From: Primulina eburnea
Taxonomy: Eukaryota; Streptophyta; Magnoliopsida; Lamiales; Gesneriaceae
DNA length: 64,000 bases
Direction of reading: 5' to 3'
Assembly (NCBI RefSeq): GCF_022965805.1
Contig: NW_027331405.1
Coordinates: 1-64,000, forward strand
Positions 21,905-32,588 of this stretch are shown in pieces (positions within the stretch are counted from its first letter, which is position 1; every line of letters starts with the position of its first letter). The notes beneath the pieces were generated by a model that was given only the letters and a program-made list of their open reading frames with translations, ran no database searches and was not told the origin of the DNA. Position numbers and translations under genes: made by a program.

Positions 21905-22713
21905 AGAGTTTTACAGTATGTACACGGACCCTGACACGGAGGTCTACACGGGGTCCGTGTCCTATGTTTTCTGCGCGGATTTGTTTCCTTTTCTAGAGTT
22001 TTATTATTTTGGGAGACTAGATTTCTTGATATCTTTTGATACATAGACTATGTTGGACGAATTTTTTACCACGGACCTGGAGATGGACCCAGGCACGGGG
22101 TCCGTGCCCTTTGTTATTGGCAAATACAGTGCCTACACGGACCCGTACACGGAGGTGAGGACGGGGTCTGTGTCCCTTGATCCCGATTGAAGAGTTTTAC
22201 AGTATGTACACGGACCCAGACACGGAGGACTGCAAGGGGTCCGTGCCTAGTGTTTTCTGCGCGGATTTGTTTCCTTTTCTAGAGTTTTATTATTTTGGGA
22301 GACTAGATTTTTGATATCTTTTCTTTATTATAATGTATTTGGACGAAATTCAACACACAATACACATATTATTTTGAGTTTATCAAACTTGTGAGAATTT
22401 TCTCTCAACTTTTCAAAGCTTTTAGCTTTGTCAAATCAAATCAAACTTATCAAAGTTTTTAACTTTGTGGCGTTTGTCGGTCGTTGCTTGTGCGGATTGT
22501 CGTAGGCGAAGTTCTTCGAAGGTTCGTATAGTTTTCGATTGTTTATCCTCGTGTTTATTTGTTGCTAAACTCTTGCTAGTTTAGAGGTGAATATCACACA
22601 ATACTTGAATCAAAAGATCGGGAAAACACACGGATCTTAATATCGTAATTGAATAGAGGGTGCGATTTATTTATAATCGTGTTTTCTATTTATTCGTGTC
22701 AAGATTCACATCA
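21610..22713 (+). repeat. LTR-b, chimeric, with internal ~285-bp duplication
   Basis: The first part (21610 to about 22065) is like LTR-a. At about 22066, in mid-LTR, the sequence switches to the autonomous-type LTR (tacagtgcctacacggaccc block, as in LTR-c and the minus-strand LTRs). As a result the segment from gaagagttttacagtatg to gatatctttt is present twice (about 21903-22043 and 22189-22323). It ends GATTCACATCA, like LTR-c rather than LTR-a (CACGTCA). It serves as 3' LTR to one internal region and 5' LTR to the next. Confidence 0.85.
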
Positions 22714-22715
22714 TT

Positions 22716-22727
22716 TGGTATCAGAGC
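22716..22727 (+). other. Primer-binding site of autonomous-type internal region
   Basis: TGGTATCAGAGC, two bases after LTR-b. Confidence 0.9.
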
Positions 22728-23338
22728 TTTAGGTTTATTGAATTCAAGTAAATTATCTTGTTCTTAAATTGCAGATCTGTATTATCTATTCGTTTATTTT
22801 CAGATCTGTTTTGTTCTATCGTTCTTCGTAATTTTTTCGTGGATCTGTGATTCTCGAAATTTGTTGGTGACTTTTTTTTTGGGATTTTCGAGTAGTACTC
22901 AAGCAAAAAAAAAAAAAAAATACAAAAATTCCGAAAATTCACCATTATTTCATTTTGATATATTGTTCTATTCCCTTTAGAGAGTCATATTTAATTGTCT
23001 CTCACAGTCAAAAAAAAAAAAAAAAAAATTCATATTCGAATTTCTTGTCTACACAGTCCAAGTGAGTCGGTCGCATTTGTTCACAAGTTTGAACCTTGAT
23101 TGTTTGATATCCCAAATACAAAGCTTGAGCACACTTTTGAGAGTACTATCAAATTCGAGTGGAAACATTTGAGTGTGAGTGTTATTTCTTTGGAGTGACT
23201 AGTGAGTATTTGTTGTGAGCAAAAAAAAATAAGAGAGGAGAGACGAGTGAATTTCTTTGGAGTGACCGGTGAGCTTTTGGGTGAGGAGTTATTTGTTTTC
23301 TACTAACATTTTCTTGCAGGTACAATTCTAAGAATTAG
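22728..23338 (+). other. Leader of autonomous-type CRM-like element
   Basis: No gene seen. It holds long A runs (about 22904-22920, 23010-23028, 23221-23229) and a repeated ttctttggagtgac block (near 23189 and 23253). It is homologous to the minus-strand leaders at 46429-46846 and 55410-55828, which lack the first ~100 bases including the PBS. Confidence 0.75.
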
Positions 23339-24300
23339 ATGGAGAAGGATGTAGGAGATAATTCGAACCCGGGGTCATCTAAGTTTCCACTGGAGGCGTT
23401 GTTTGGGGATTTTAGTAGGATGATGACGACCCAAATGGAGTCGTTGCATGAGAGGTTGGGTAAAATTGAGGTTAGTGTTAGTGGGGGTAAACCTAAGCCT
23501 AGGGATTTGGGTAGAGATGACGAGGAGTATGATCTAGAGGAGGCGATGAGAGTCAAAATGAGAATTGGGGTAGGAATGGAAGAGATAGATGATTTGGTAG
23601 AGGAAGAAGGGAGGCCATGAGGGGTAGGTATTAGGAGACTAGGGAAGATGGTCACATGGGTAGTATTAAGATGAAAATCCCTTCATTCCATGGGAAATCT
23701 GACCCGGAGGCGTACCTAGAATGGGAAAAGAGGGTAGAGTTCGTATTTGAATGTCACCACTACTCCGAACAAAAGAAGGTGAGGTTTGCGGTGGTTGAGT
23801 TCTTAGACTATGCTCTCATTTGGTGGGATCAATTAGTGACCACTAAAAGAGTATAATGAGAGACCCATTGAATCTTGGGATGAAATGAAGAGTGTAATGA
23901 GGAAGAGGTTTGTACCTAACCACTATTATAGGGAGATGTTTAAGAGGTTACAAACTTTGAGGCAAGGATTGAAGAGTGTTGAGGACTACTATAAGGAGAT
24001 GGAAGTACTCATGATTAGGGCAAATACTGAGGAGGATAATGAAGCAACTATGGCTCGTTTTCTTTGTGGTTTGAACAGGGAGATCCAAGATCAAGTGGAG
24101 CTTCGGCACTACTTAGATCTAGACGAGATGGTGCAAATGGCCATTAAAGTGGAGCAACAACTCAAGAGGCGAGGAGTTGGCCGCACCAATCAAACCGGAG
24201 GTGCATCTTCTTCTTGGCGCCCAAATGCGGCCAAGCGAGATGATAGCAAAGTGGTGACCAAGCCTAAGTTTGAACCAAAACAAGAGGCACCTAGGCATGG
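23339..24300 (+). pseudogene. gag: CRM-like gag, N-terminal part, frameshifted
   Basis: ATG 23339 begins MEKDVGDNSNPG and continues with a helix-like region (RMMTTQMESLHERLGKIEVSVSGG). A 1-nt deletion near 23533 relative to the minus-strand copies moves the frame. The gag core then reads from 23656 (MGSIKMKIPSFHGKSDPEAY, LIWWDQL), with stops in the repaired frame near 23566 and 23630. Another 1-nt difference near 23850 shifts the frame before MKSVMRKRFVPNHYY (23885). The solo LTR at 24301 interrupts within the Lys-rich linker before the zinc knuckle. Confidence 0.88.
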
Positions 24301-26212
24301 TGTAATGCCCAAGAATTAATCACTGCAATTAACGATGATTGATTTATCATTTCATGTGATTATGACGGGATTAATCGGGACACCGAGAAATGTATTCAGA
24401 AATAAAATTATGAAAGTTATGAGCATGCCAGACCGCACCCGCGGTGTTAGCAGGGACCGCACCCGCGGTGCAGTACCGCACCCGCGGTCTTGACATGTAC
24501 CGCACCCGCGGTCATGTAATTTCAAGATGGATAAGAATGCCGAAGCATGAGCGCACCTGCGGTCTTACACCTACCGCACCCGCGGTGTTGCGTGTCTTGC
24601 GGAAAATGAGCCATGTGCTGGATTGCATGCGCGAAGTGTATAGATATATATAGATGCATGCAAAGCTGTCCTTAGAAAGGAAGAATCGAGAAAAAGGGGC
24701 AAGAGAGGTTTCGAAAATCCTTACGCCTTTTGCGAGAAATCCGTCCGTCTGATTTTAAATCTGACTTCAGTATCGAGTTCCTAGCAACGTAGGCTACAAC
24801 TGGACGTAAGTTTTACTACGTTTTGACATGCTTTGGAATTATGATATTGTCAGAATTGAATGGAACTCATATATGTTGTTCTTGACGTATTAGACATCAT
24901 AGAATCGAAGTCAGATTAAGAAACAGACTGATTATGAAATTGTTATGATTTTCGGAGTAGTTTTGGACTCGAGTTGATATCAGAATTGAGTTGTTATTGA
25001 GTAGGAGATATTAGAATTAATATCTGATTGAAATGGTATTGTTGGGTATATTGATATTATACCGTTATGCCATCGATATTGAATTAGGTTAAGTATTGAG
25101 CAGAACAGATTTGATTCGAGTGGTGTATTGATATTATACTCCTCGATATTGTTCTTGTCAGATCGATATTGACAGGTTTTGAGTTCGAGACTTCGACAGA
25201 GTCAGAGTATCAGAAAGAAAGGTATAAGTCAATGTGGTATTGGGAGATGGACTTGAGTCGGTTTAGACTTGGGTTTCCCTAAATCACATACTTTACTTTA
25301 TTGCATGGATATATTGCATTGATTTGATTAATATACTTGTTCTCTTGATATTTAGATAACAGGTATTGGTCGAATTGTCTTGTGACACACTGTGACGGAT
25401 AGTGGTGGTATCGCCACGGCACATTGCACGATGTCACAAGATAGGATGCTAGCGATAGAGCTACAGTCCATGACGGTTAGGTCAGGACACTGGATGTATG
25501 GTTATATCGAGTAATGGAATTTATTACGGAATTCGATATAGGAACACCATATTTGGTTATATCGAGTAAAGGGGTTGGAATTCTTCTATTACGGAATTCG
25601 ATATAGGAATACCGGGGCACTGGTTATATCGAGTAATAGAGATTATGGTTCCATCCTTTACGGAATTCGATATAGGAATACCACATCTGGAAACCGGGAT
25701 CCCTAGACTAGGATTGAGTCTAGTCTGAACTATAGATCTACGAGTATTGTCGACAGTTTGATATTGATTATGTTTCAGACTTTGTTACATATATCTGTTA
25801 CCTGATTACATGCTTTATATTTGTTTATATGATTGCATGTTTCGTTGATTTATACTGGGATTATATTCTCACCGGAGTTATCCGGCTGTTGTCTTGTCTG
25901 TATGTGTACATGACAACAGGTGGGACAGGTACAGGGTTGAGAAGATGAAGAAAGATCGTGATTAGAGTGGAGATTCCGGACTTTGAGTATGATGTATAAT
26001 AGGGTTGGAACACTTGACATTAGTTGTTAAACCTTAGTTTAGTTGAATGTATGCAGTACAGGACTTGTATTGTATTTTATACTGATATGTATATTAGTTT
26101 GATTTCACTACGTTCCGCACTTTAAAAAGAAAAAAATTTTAGACCCTGTTTTATAATTGATTAATTAGTCCCAATGACGATTAAGGAAATGATTAGCGTC
26201 CGGGTCCCCACA
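24301..26212 (+). mobile_element. Solo LTR, Tekay/Del-like, in gag of the composite
   Basis: TGTAATGCCC...GGGTCCCCACA, 1912 bp, flanked by catgg (24296-24300 and 26213-26217), with no internal region. It has several copies of ACCGCACCCGCGGT (about 24432-24595), a TATATATAG box near 24645, three inverted-repeat subrepeats (25500-25685), the TTCTCACCGG block and the hairpin at 25886-25919. Its ends resemble the nested gypsy LTR (6849-8717), so it is from a related family; solo status implies LTR-LTR recombination. Confidence 0.93.
25500..25685 (+). repeat. Three ~60-bp subrepeats with inverted halves
   Basis: Three units start near 25500, 25554 and 25622. Each opens with GGTTATATCGAGTAA and closes with TTACGGAATTCGATATAGGAA. 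TATATCGA and TCGATATA are inverted, so each unit can fold into a hairpin. Confidence 0.8.
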
Positions 26213-28488
26213 CATGGAGTACAAGGTAAATCTGAAATTCCTACTACTCGTTCTAGAGATACAAAATGTTTTAGATGTCAAGGGTTGGGCCATATTGCTA
26301 GTGAGTGTCCTAATAAGAGAGTCATGTTTTTGAATGATTATGGTGAATATGAGTCTCAAAGTGAGGGGGATGGCGAGGGTAGTGATGATGATATGCCGGA
26401 ATTGGAGGATCCCGATGAGGGATATGGGGCGGTCGTAGGAGAAGCTCTAGTGACTAGGCGAATCATGAGTGCCAAAGTCAAAGATGAGAGATTAACCAAA
26501 GGGAGAACTTGTTTCACACTAGATGTTTTGTGAGTGGTAAGGTGTGCAATGTCATCATAGATGGGGGAAGTTGCACCAATGTGGCTAGCATTGAGATGGT
26601 TGAGAAATTGGGATTGCCTACAATAAAACATCCTCAACCATATAAGCTTCAATGGTTGAACGATTGTGCGGAGGTGAGAGTGAATAGGCAAGTTCTAGTG
26701 TCCTTTTCAATTGGGAAGTATGTGGATGAGGTTTTGTGTGACATGGTACCTATGCATGCTTGTCATATATTGTTGGGTAGGCCATGGCAATTTGATAGGC
26801 GAGTGACTCACGATGGGTTCAAAAATAAGTACTCGTTTGTCTTGAAAAAAGAAACTGTTGTCTTACTTCCATTGTCCCCAAAGCAAGTATTGGAGGACCA
26901 CTTGAAAAAAAAAAAGAGAGATGAGGCCGAAAAAAATAGTGAATTAAAAAGTGAGATGGCCTCTGAAAATAAAATTGAAGTGGCTGAAAAAAAGAGAGTT
27001 GAAAAGAGTGAGATAGCCACACAAACAAAAAAAGAGAGGAAAGAAATTGAGGGGAAAGAAAAGGAGAGGAAAGAGGCCAAAAAGAATTCTTATATGGCCC
27101 AAAAGGGTGAGATAAAACACTTGTTGCACACACATGAACCACTTGTGTTAATTCTTTACAAGGAGATCCTCCTTAACACAAGTGATATAGCCGGATCCCT
27201 TCCGAGCATTGTTGTTTCACTATTGCAGGAATTTGACGATGTATTTCCGGAAGAGCTACCTCAAGGCTTACCACCATTGAGGGGAATTGAGCACCAAATT
27301 GATTTGGTGCCCGGGAGTGCCTTGCCGAACCGCCCAGCTTATAGGAGCAATCCGGAGGAGACTAAGGAGCTACAAAGGCAGGTAAGTGAGTTATTAGATA
27401 AAGGTTATGTGCGTGAGTCCATGTCACCTTGTGCGGTGCCTGTTTTGCTAGTCCCTAAGAAAGATGGCTCATGGCGTATGTGTGTCGACTGTAGAGCAAT
27501 CAATAACATAACCATTAAGTATAGGCATCCCATACCTAGACTAGATGATATGTTAGATGAATTGCATGGGTCTTGCATTTTTAGTAAGATTGATTTGAGG
27601 AGTGGGTATCACCAAATTAGGATGAGAGAAGGTGATGAGTGGAAAACTGCTTTCAAAACTAAATATGGGTTGTATGAGTGGAGGGTTATGCCTTTTGGTT
27701 TAACTAATGCACCTAGCACCTTTATGAGGTTAATGAATCATGTCTTGCGTGCACATATAGGTAAATTTGTTGTGGTTTACTTTGATGATATCCTAGTGTA
27801 TAGCAAGAATCTTGAAGAGCATGTTAAACACTTGAAACTTGTGCTAATCACATTAAGAGCTGAAAGTTTGTATGCTAACTTAAAGAAGTGTGATTTTTGT
27901 ACAAACAAACTTGTGTTTCTTGGTTTCGTTGTGAGTTCACAAGGGATACAAGTGGATGAAGACAAGGTAAGTGCTATTCGAGATTGGCCATCTCCTACTA
28001 CTGTTGGTAGAGTCCGAAGCTTTCATGGTCTTGCAAGCTTCTATAGGAGGTTTGTAAAGGATTTTAGCACATTGGCGGCACCGATGACGGCGGTCATCAA
28101 GAAGAACGTTCCATTCTGTTGGGGCGAGAAGCAAGAGGAGGATGATGCGAACATGGTAGCCTTGCACGAGCGTATGAGCGAAGAAGATGGATTTACGTGC
28201 GAGGAGCAAAGTGGTGGAGGGCTCGGGATGCATGGAAGAATGTTGGAGGGCCAAAGGAATAGGATTCAAGCATTAATCTCCTCAACCGAGTCTTCACGGA
28301 CCTCGACACGGACCTGCACACGGGGTCCGTGTCCTTTACAACCTGAGATGAGCTTTTCCAGTGCCTGCACGGACCTGACGACGGACCCAGGCACGGGGTC
28401 TGTGTCCTTTGTTATTGGCAAATACAGTGCCTACACGGACCCGTACACGGAGGTGAGCACGGGGTCCGTGTCCCTTGATCCCGATTGA
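26213..28488 (+). pseudogene. pol: CRM-like gag end, protease and RT, with pol deletion fused to LTR tail
   Basis: Gag resumes with VQGKSEIP and a zinc knuckle (CFRCQGLGHIASEC near 26270). A 1-nt deletion near 26488 shifts frame; the frame from 26509 is then open for 659 codons to TGA 28486. It covers protease ([11 protein letters not shown]), a Lys/Glu-rich linker and RT with YFDD near 27780. After [10 protein letters not shown] near 28134 the rest of pol (RNase H, integrase; about 2.1 kb in the minus-strand relatives) is missing, and the frame passes straight into the LTR-c coding tail. The joint has a caaga microhomology and removes part of the PPT. No integrase remains, so this copy could not move by itself. 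Confidence 0.9.
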
Positions 28489-28971
28489 AGAGTTTTACAG
28501 TATGTACACGGACCCAGACACGGAGGTCTGCTTTTTTAGAGTTTTATTTTGTTAGGAAACTAGATTTTATGATATCTTTTGATATATAGACTATGTTGAA
28601 CGAATTTTTAGAAGACAATACACATATTATTTTGAGTTTATCAAACTTGTGAGAATTTTCTCTCAACTTTTCAAAGCTTTTAGCTTTGTCAAATCAAATC
28701 AAACTTATCAAAGTTTTTAACTTTGTGGCGTTTGTCGGTCGTTGCTTGTGCGAATTGTCGTAGGCGAAGTTCTTCGAAGGTTCGTATAGTTTTTGATTGT
28801 TTATCCTCGTGATTATTTGTTGCTAAACTCTTGCTAGTTTAGAGGTGAATATCACACAATACTTGAATCAAAAGATCGGGAAAACACACGGATCTTAATA
28901 TCGTAATTGAATAGAGGGTGCGATTTATTTTTAATCGTGTTTGCTATTTATTCGTGTCAAGATTCACATCA
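28143..28971 (+). repeat. LTR-c (829 bp), 3' end of composite
   Basis: Starts TGATGCGAACATGG, like the minus-strand LTRs (TGATGCGAACGTGG), but the following ~100 bases diverge and lack the ITRGRLKRFKEAL-coding segment. It has CACGGACCC iterons at about 28295-28530 and ends GATTCACATCA, followed by the TSD ttatt and the satellite. Confidence 0.85.
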
Positions 28972-30405
28972 TTATTTTGGGGTTGCCTAGGACTAAGAAG
29001 AGGAGGGATTCTATTTTTGTTGTTGTGGATAGATTCTCTAAGATGGCACATTTTATAGCTTGTCATAAAACCGATGATGGTTCAAACATTGCGGATTTGT
29101 TCTTTAGAGAAGTCGTTAGGTTGCATGGCATGCCTAGGACTATTGTTTCTGGTCGCGATGTTAAAATCTTGAGTTACTTTTGGAAGACTTTATGGGATTA
29201 ACTTGGCACAAAATTGTTGTTTTCTACTACTTGTCATCCTCAAACGGATGGACAAACTGAAGTTGTCAATAGAACTTTGGGAACACTTTTGCGTGCTATT
29301 CTTAAAAAGAACATGGATTGACATTTCTATGGCTTTATTTTGGGGTTGCCTAGGACTAAGAAGGGGAGAGATTCTATTTTTTTTTTGTGGATAGATTCTC
29401 TAAGATGGCACATTTTATAGCTTGTCATAAAACCGATGATGCTTCAAACATTGCGGATTTGTTCTTTAGAGAAGTCGTTAGGTTGCATGGCATGCCTAGG
29501 ACTATTGTTTCTGGTCGCGATGTTAAATTCTTGAGTTACTTTTGGAAGACTTTATGGGCTAAACTTGGCACAAAATTGTTGTTTTCTATTACTTTTCATC
29601 CTCTAAAAAATGGACAAACTGAAGTTATCAATAGAACTTTACGAACACTTTTGCGTGCTATTCTTAAAAATAACTTGGATTGACATTTCTATGGACATTA
29701 TTTTGGGGTTGCCTTGGACTAAGAAGGGGAGGGATTCTATTTTTGTTGTTGTGGAAATATTCTCTAAGATGGCACATTTTATAGCTTGTCATAAAACCGA
29801 TGATGCTTCAAACATTGCGGATTTTTTCTTAAGAGAAGTCGTTAGGTTGCATGGCATGCCTAGGACTATTGTTTCTGGTCGCGATGTTAAATTCTTGAGT
29901 TACTTTTGGAAGACTTTATGGGCTAAACTTGGCACAAAATTGTTGTTTTCTACTACTTGTCATCCTCAAACGGATAGACAAACTGAAGTAGTCAATAGAA
30001 CTTTGGGAACACTTTTGCGTGCTATTCTTAAAAAGAACTTGGATTGACATTTCTATGGACTTTATTTTGGGGTTGCCTAGGAATAAGAAGGGGAAGGATT
30101 CTATTTTTGTTGTTGTGGATAGATTCTCTAAGATGGCACATTTTATAGCTTGTCATAAAACCGATGATGCTTCAAACATTGCGGATTTGTTCTTTAGAGA
30201 AGTCGTTAGGTTGCATGGCATGCCTAGAACTATTGTTTCTGGTCGCGATGTTAAATTCTTGAGTTACTTTTGGAAGACTTTATGGGGTAAACTTGGCACA
30301 AAATTTTTGTTTTCTACTACTTGTCATCCTCAAACGGATGGTCAAACTGAAGTTGTCAATAGAACTTGGGGAACACTTTTGCGTGCTATTCTTAAAAAGA
30401 ACTTG

Positions 30406-32588
30406 GATTGACATTTCTATGGATTTTATTTTGGGGTTGCCTAGGACTAAGAAGAGGAGGGATTCTATTTTTGTTGTTGCGGATAGATTCTCTAAGACGA
30501 CACATTTTATAGCTTGTCATGATACCGATGATGCTTCAAACATTGCGGATTTGTTCTTTAAAGAAGTCGCTAGGTTGCATGGCATGCCTAGGAATATTGT
30601 TTCTGGTCGCGATATTAAATTTTTGAGTTACTTTTGGACGACTTTATGGGCTAAACTTGGCACAAAATTGTTGTTTTCTACTACTTTTCATCTTCAAGCG
30701 GATGGACAAACTGAAGTTGTCAATAGAACTTTGGGAACACTTTTGCGTGCTATTCTTAAAAAGAACTTGGATTGACATTTCTATGGACTTTATTTTGGGG
30801 TTGCCTAGGACTAAGAAGGGGAGGGATTCTATTTTTGTTTTTGTGGATAGATTCTCTAAGATGGCACATTTTATAGCTTGTCATAAAACCGATGATGCTT
30901 CAAACATTGCGGATTTGTTCTTTAGAGAAGTCGTTTGGTTGCATGGCATGCCTAGGACTATTGTTTCTGGTCGGGATGTTAAACTCTTGAGTTACTTTTG
31001 GAAGAATTTATGGGCTAAACTTGGCACAAAATTTTTGTTTTCTACTACTTGTCATCCTCAAACGGATGGACAAACTGAAGTTGTCAATAAAACTTGGGGA
31101 ACACTTTTGCGTGCTATTCTTAAAAAGAACTTGGATTGACATTTCTATGGATTTTATTTTGGGGTTGCCTAGGACTAAGTAGAGGAGGGATTCTATTTTT
31201 GTTGTTGTGGATAGATTCTCTATGATGACACATTTTATAGCTTGTCATGATACCGATGATGCTTCAAACATTGCGGATTTGTTCTTTAGAGAAGTCGCTA
31301 GGTTGCATGGCATGCCTAGGAATATTGTTTCTGGTCGCGATGTTAAATTTTTGAGTTACTTTTGGACGACTTTATGGGCTAAACTTGGCACAAAATTGTT
31401 GTTTTCTACTACTTTTCATCTTCAAGCGGATGGACAAACTGAAGTTGTCAATAGAACTTTGGGAACACTTTTGCGTGCTATTCTTAAAAAGAACTTGGAT
31501 TGACATTTCTATGGACTTTATTTTGGGGTTGCCTAGGACTAAGAAGGGGAAGGATTCTATTTTTGTTTTTGTGGATAGATTCTCTAAGATGGCACATTTT
31601 ATAGCTTGTCATAAAACCGATGATGCTTCAAACATTGCGGATTTGTTCTTTAGAGAAGTCGTTAGGTTGCATGGCATGCCTAGGACTATTGTTTCTGGTC
31701 GCGATGTTAAATTCTTGAGTTACTTTTGGAAGACTTTATGGGCTAAACTTGGCACAAAATTTTTTTTTCTACTACTTGTCATCCTCAAACGGATGGACAA
31801 ACTGAAGTTGTCAATAGAACTTGGGGAACACTTTTGCGTGCTATTCTTAAAAAGAACTTGGATTGACATTTCTATGGATTTTATTTTGGGGTTGCCTAGG
31901 ACTAAGAAGAGGAGGGATTCTATTTTTGTTGTTGTGGATAGATTCTCTAAGACAACACATTTTATAGCTTGTCATGATACCGATGATGCTTCAAACATTG
32001 CGGATTTGTTCTTTAGAGAAGTCGCTAGGTTGCATGGCATGCCTAGGAATATTATTTCTGGTCGCGATGTTAAATTTTTGAGTTACTTTTGGACGACTTT
32101 ATGGGCTAAACTTTGCACAAAATTGTTGTTTTCTACTACTTTTCATCTTCAAGCGGATGGACAAACTGAAGTTGTCAATAGAACTTTGGGAACACTTTTG
32201 CGTGCTATTCTTAAAAAGAACTTGGATTGACATTTCTATGGACTTTATTTTGGGGTTGCCTAGGACTAAGAAGGGGAGGGATTCTATTTTTGTTTTTGTG
32301 GATAGATTCTCTAAGATGGCACATTTTATAGCTTGTCATAAAACCGATGATGCTTCAAACATTGCGGATTTGTTCTTTAGAGAAGTCGTTAGGTTGCATG
32401 GCATGCCTAGGACTATTGTTTCTGGTCGCGATGTTAAACTCTTGAGTTACTTTTGGAAGAATTTATGGGCTAAACTTGGCACAAAATTTTTGTTTTCTAC
32501 TACTTGTCATCCTCAAACGGATGGACAAACTGAAGTTGTCAATAGAACTTGGGGAACACTTTTGCGTGCTATTCTTAAAAAGAACTTG
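30406..32588 (+). repeat. 728-bp dimer higher-order repeat (three dimers)
   Basis: Type A units ([34 protein letters not shown]) alternate with type B units ([30 protein letters not shown]): A at 30406, 31134 and 31862; B at 30770, 31498 and 32225. Confidence 0.88.

Larger units (their letters stand above)
19616..28971 (+). mobile_element. Three-LTR composite CRM-like insertion in the integrase array
   Basis: Outer LTR ends lie exactly at 19616 (TGACATG) and 28971 (CACATCA), flanked by ttatt (19611-19615 and 28972-28976). Removing it restores a continuous array unit (gactttatt/ttattttgggg, one copy of ttatt duplicated). Internal order: LTR-a, non-autonomous internal region, LTR-b (chimeric), autonomous-type internal region with a solo LTR insertion and a large pol deletion, LTR-c. 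A single target duplication around two joined elements indicates either recombination between two elements after insertion or insertion of a joined cDNA. Confidence 0.9.

Noticed and set aside
31385..32230. A 281-codon frame joining two satellite units
   Set aside because: It results from a 1-nt loss in a T run near 31765 that merges the two overlapping frames; no domain beyond the integrase fragment.
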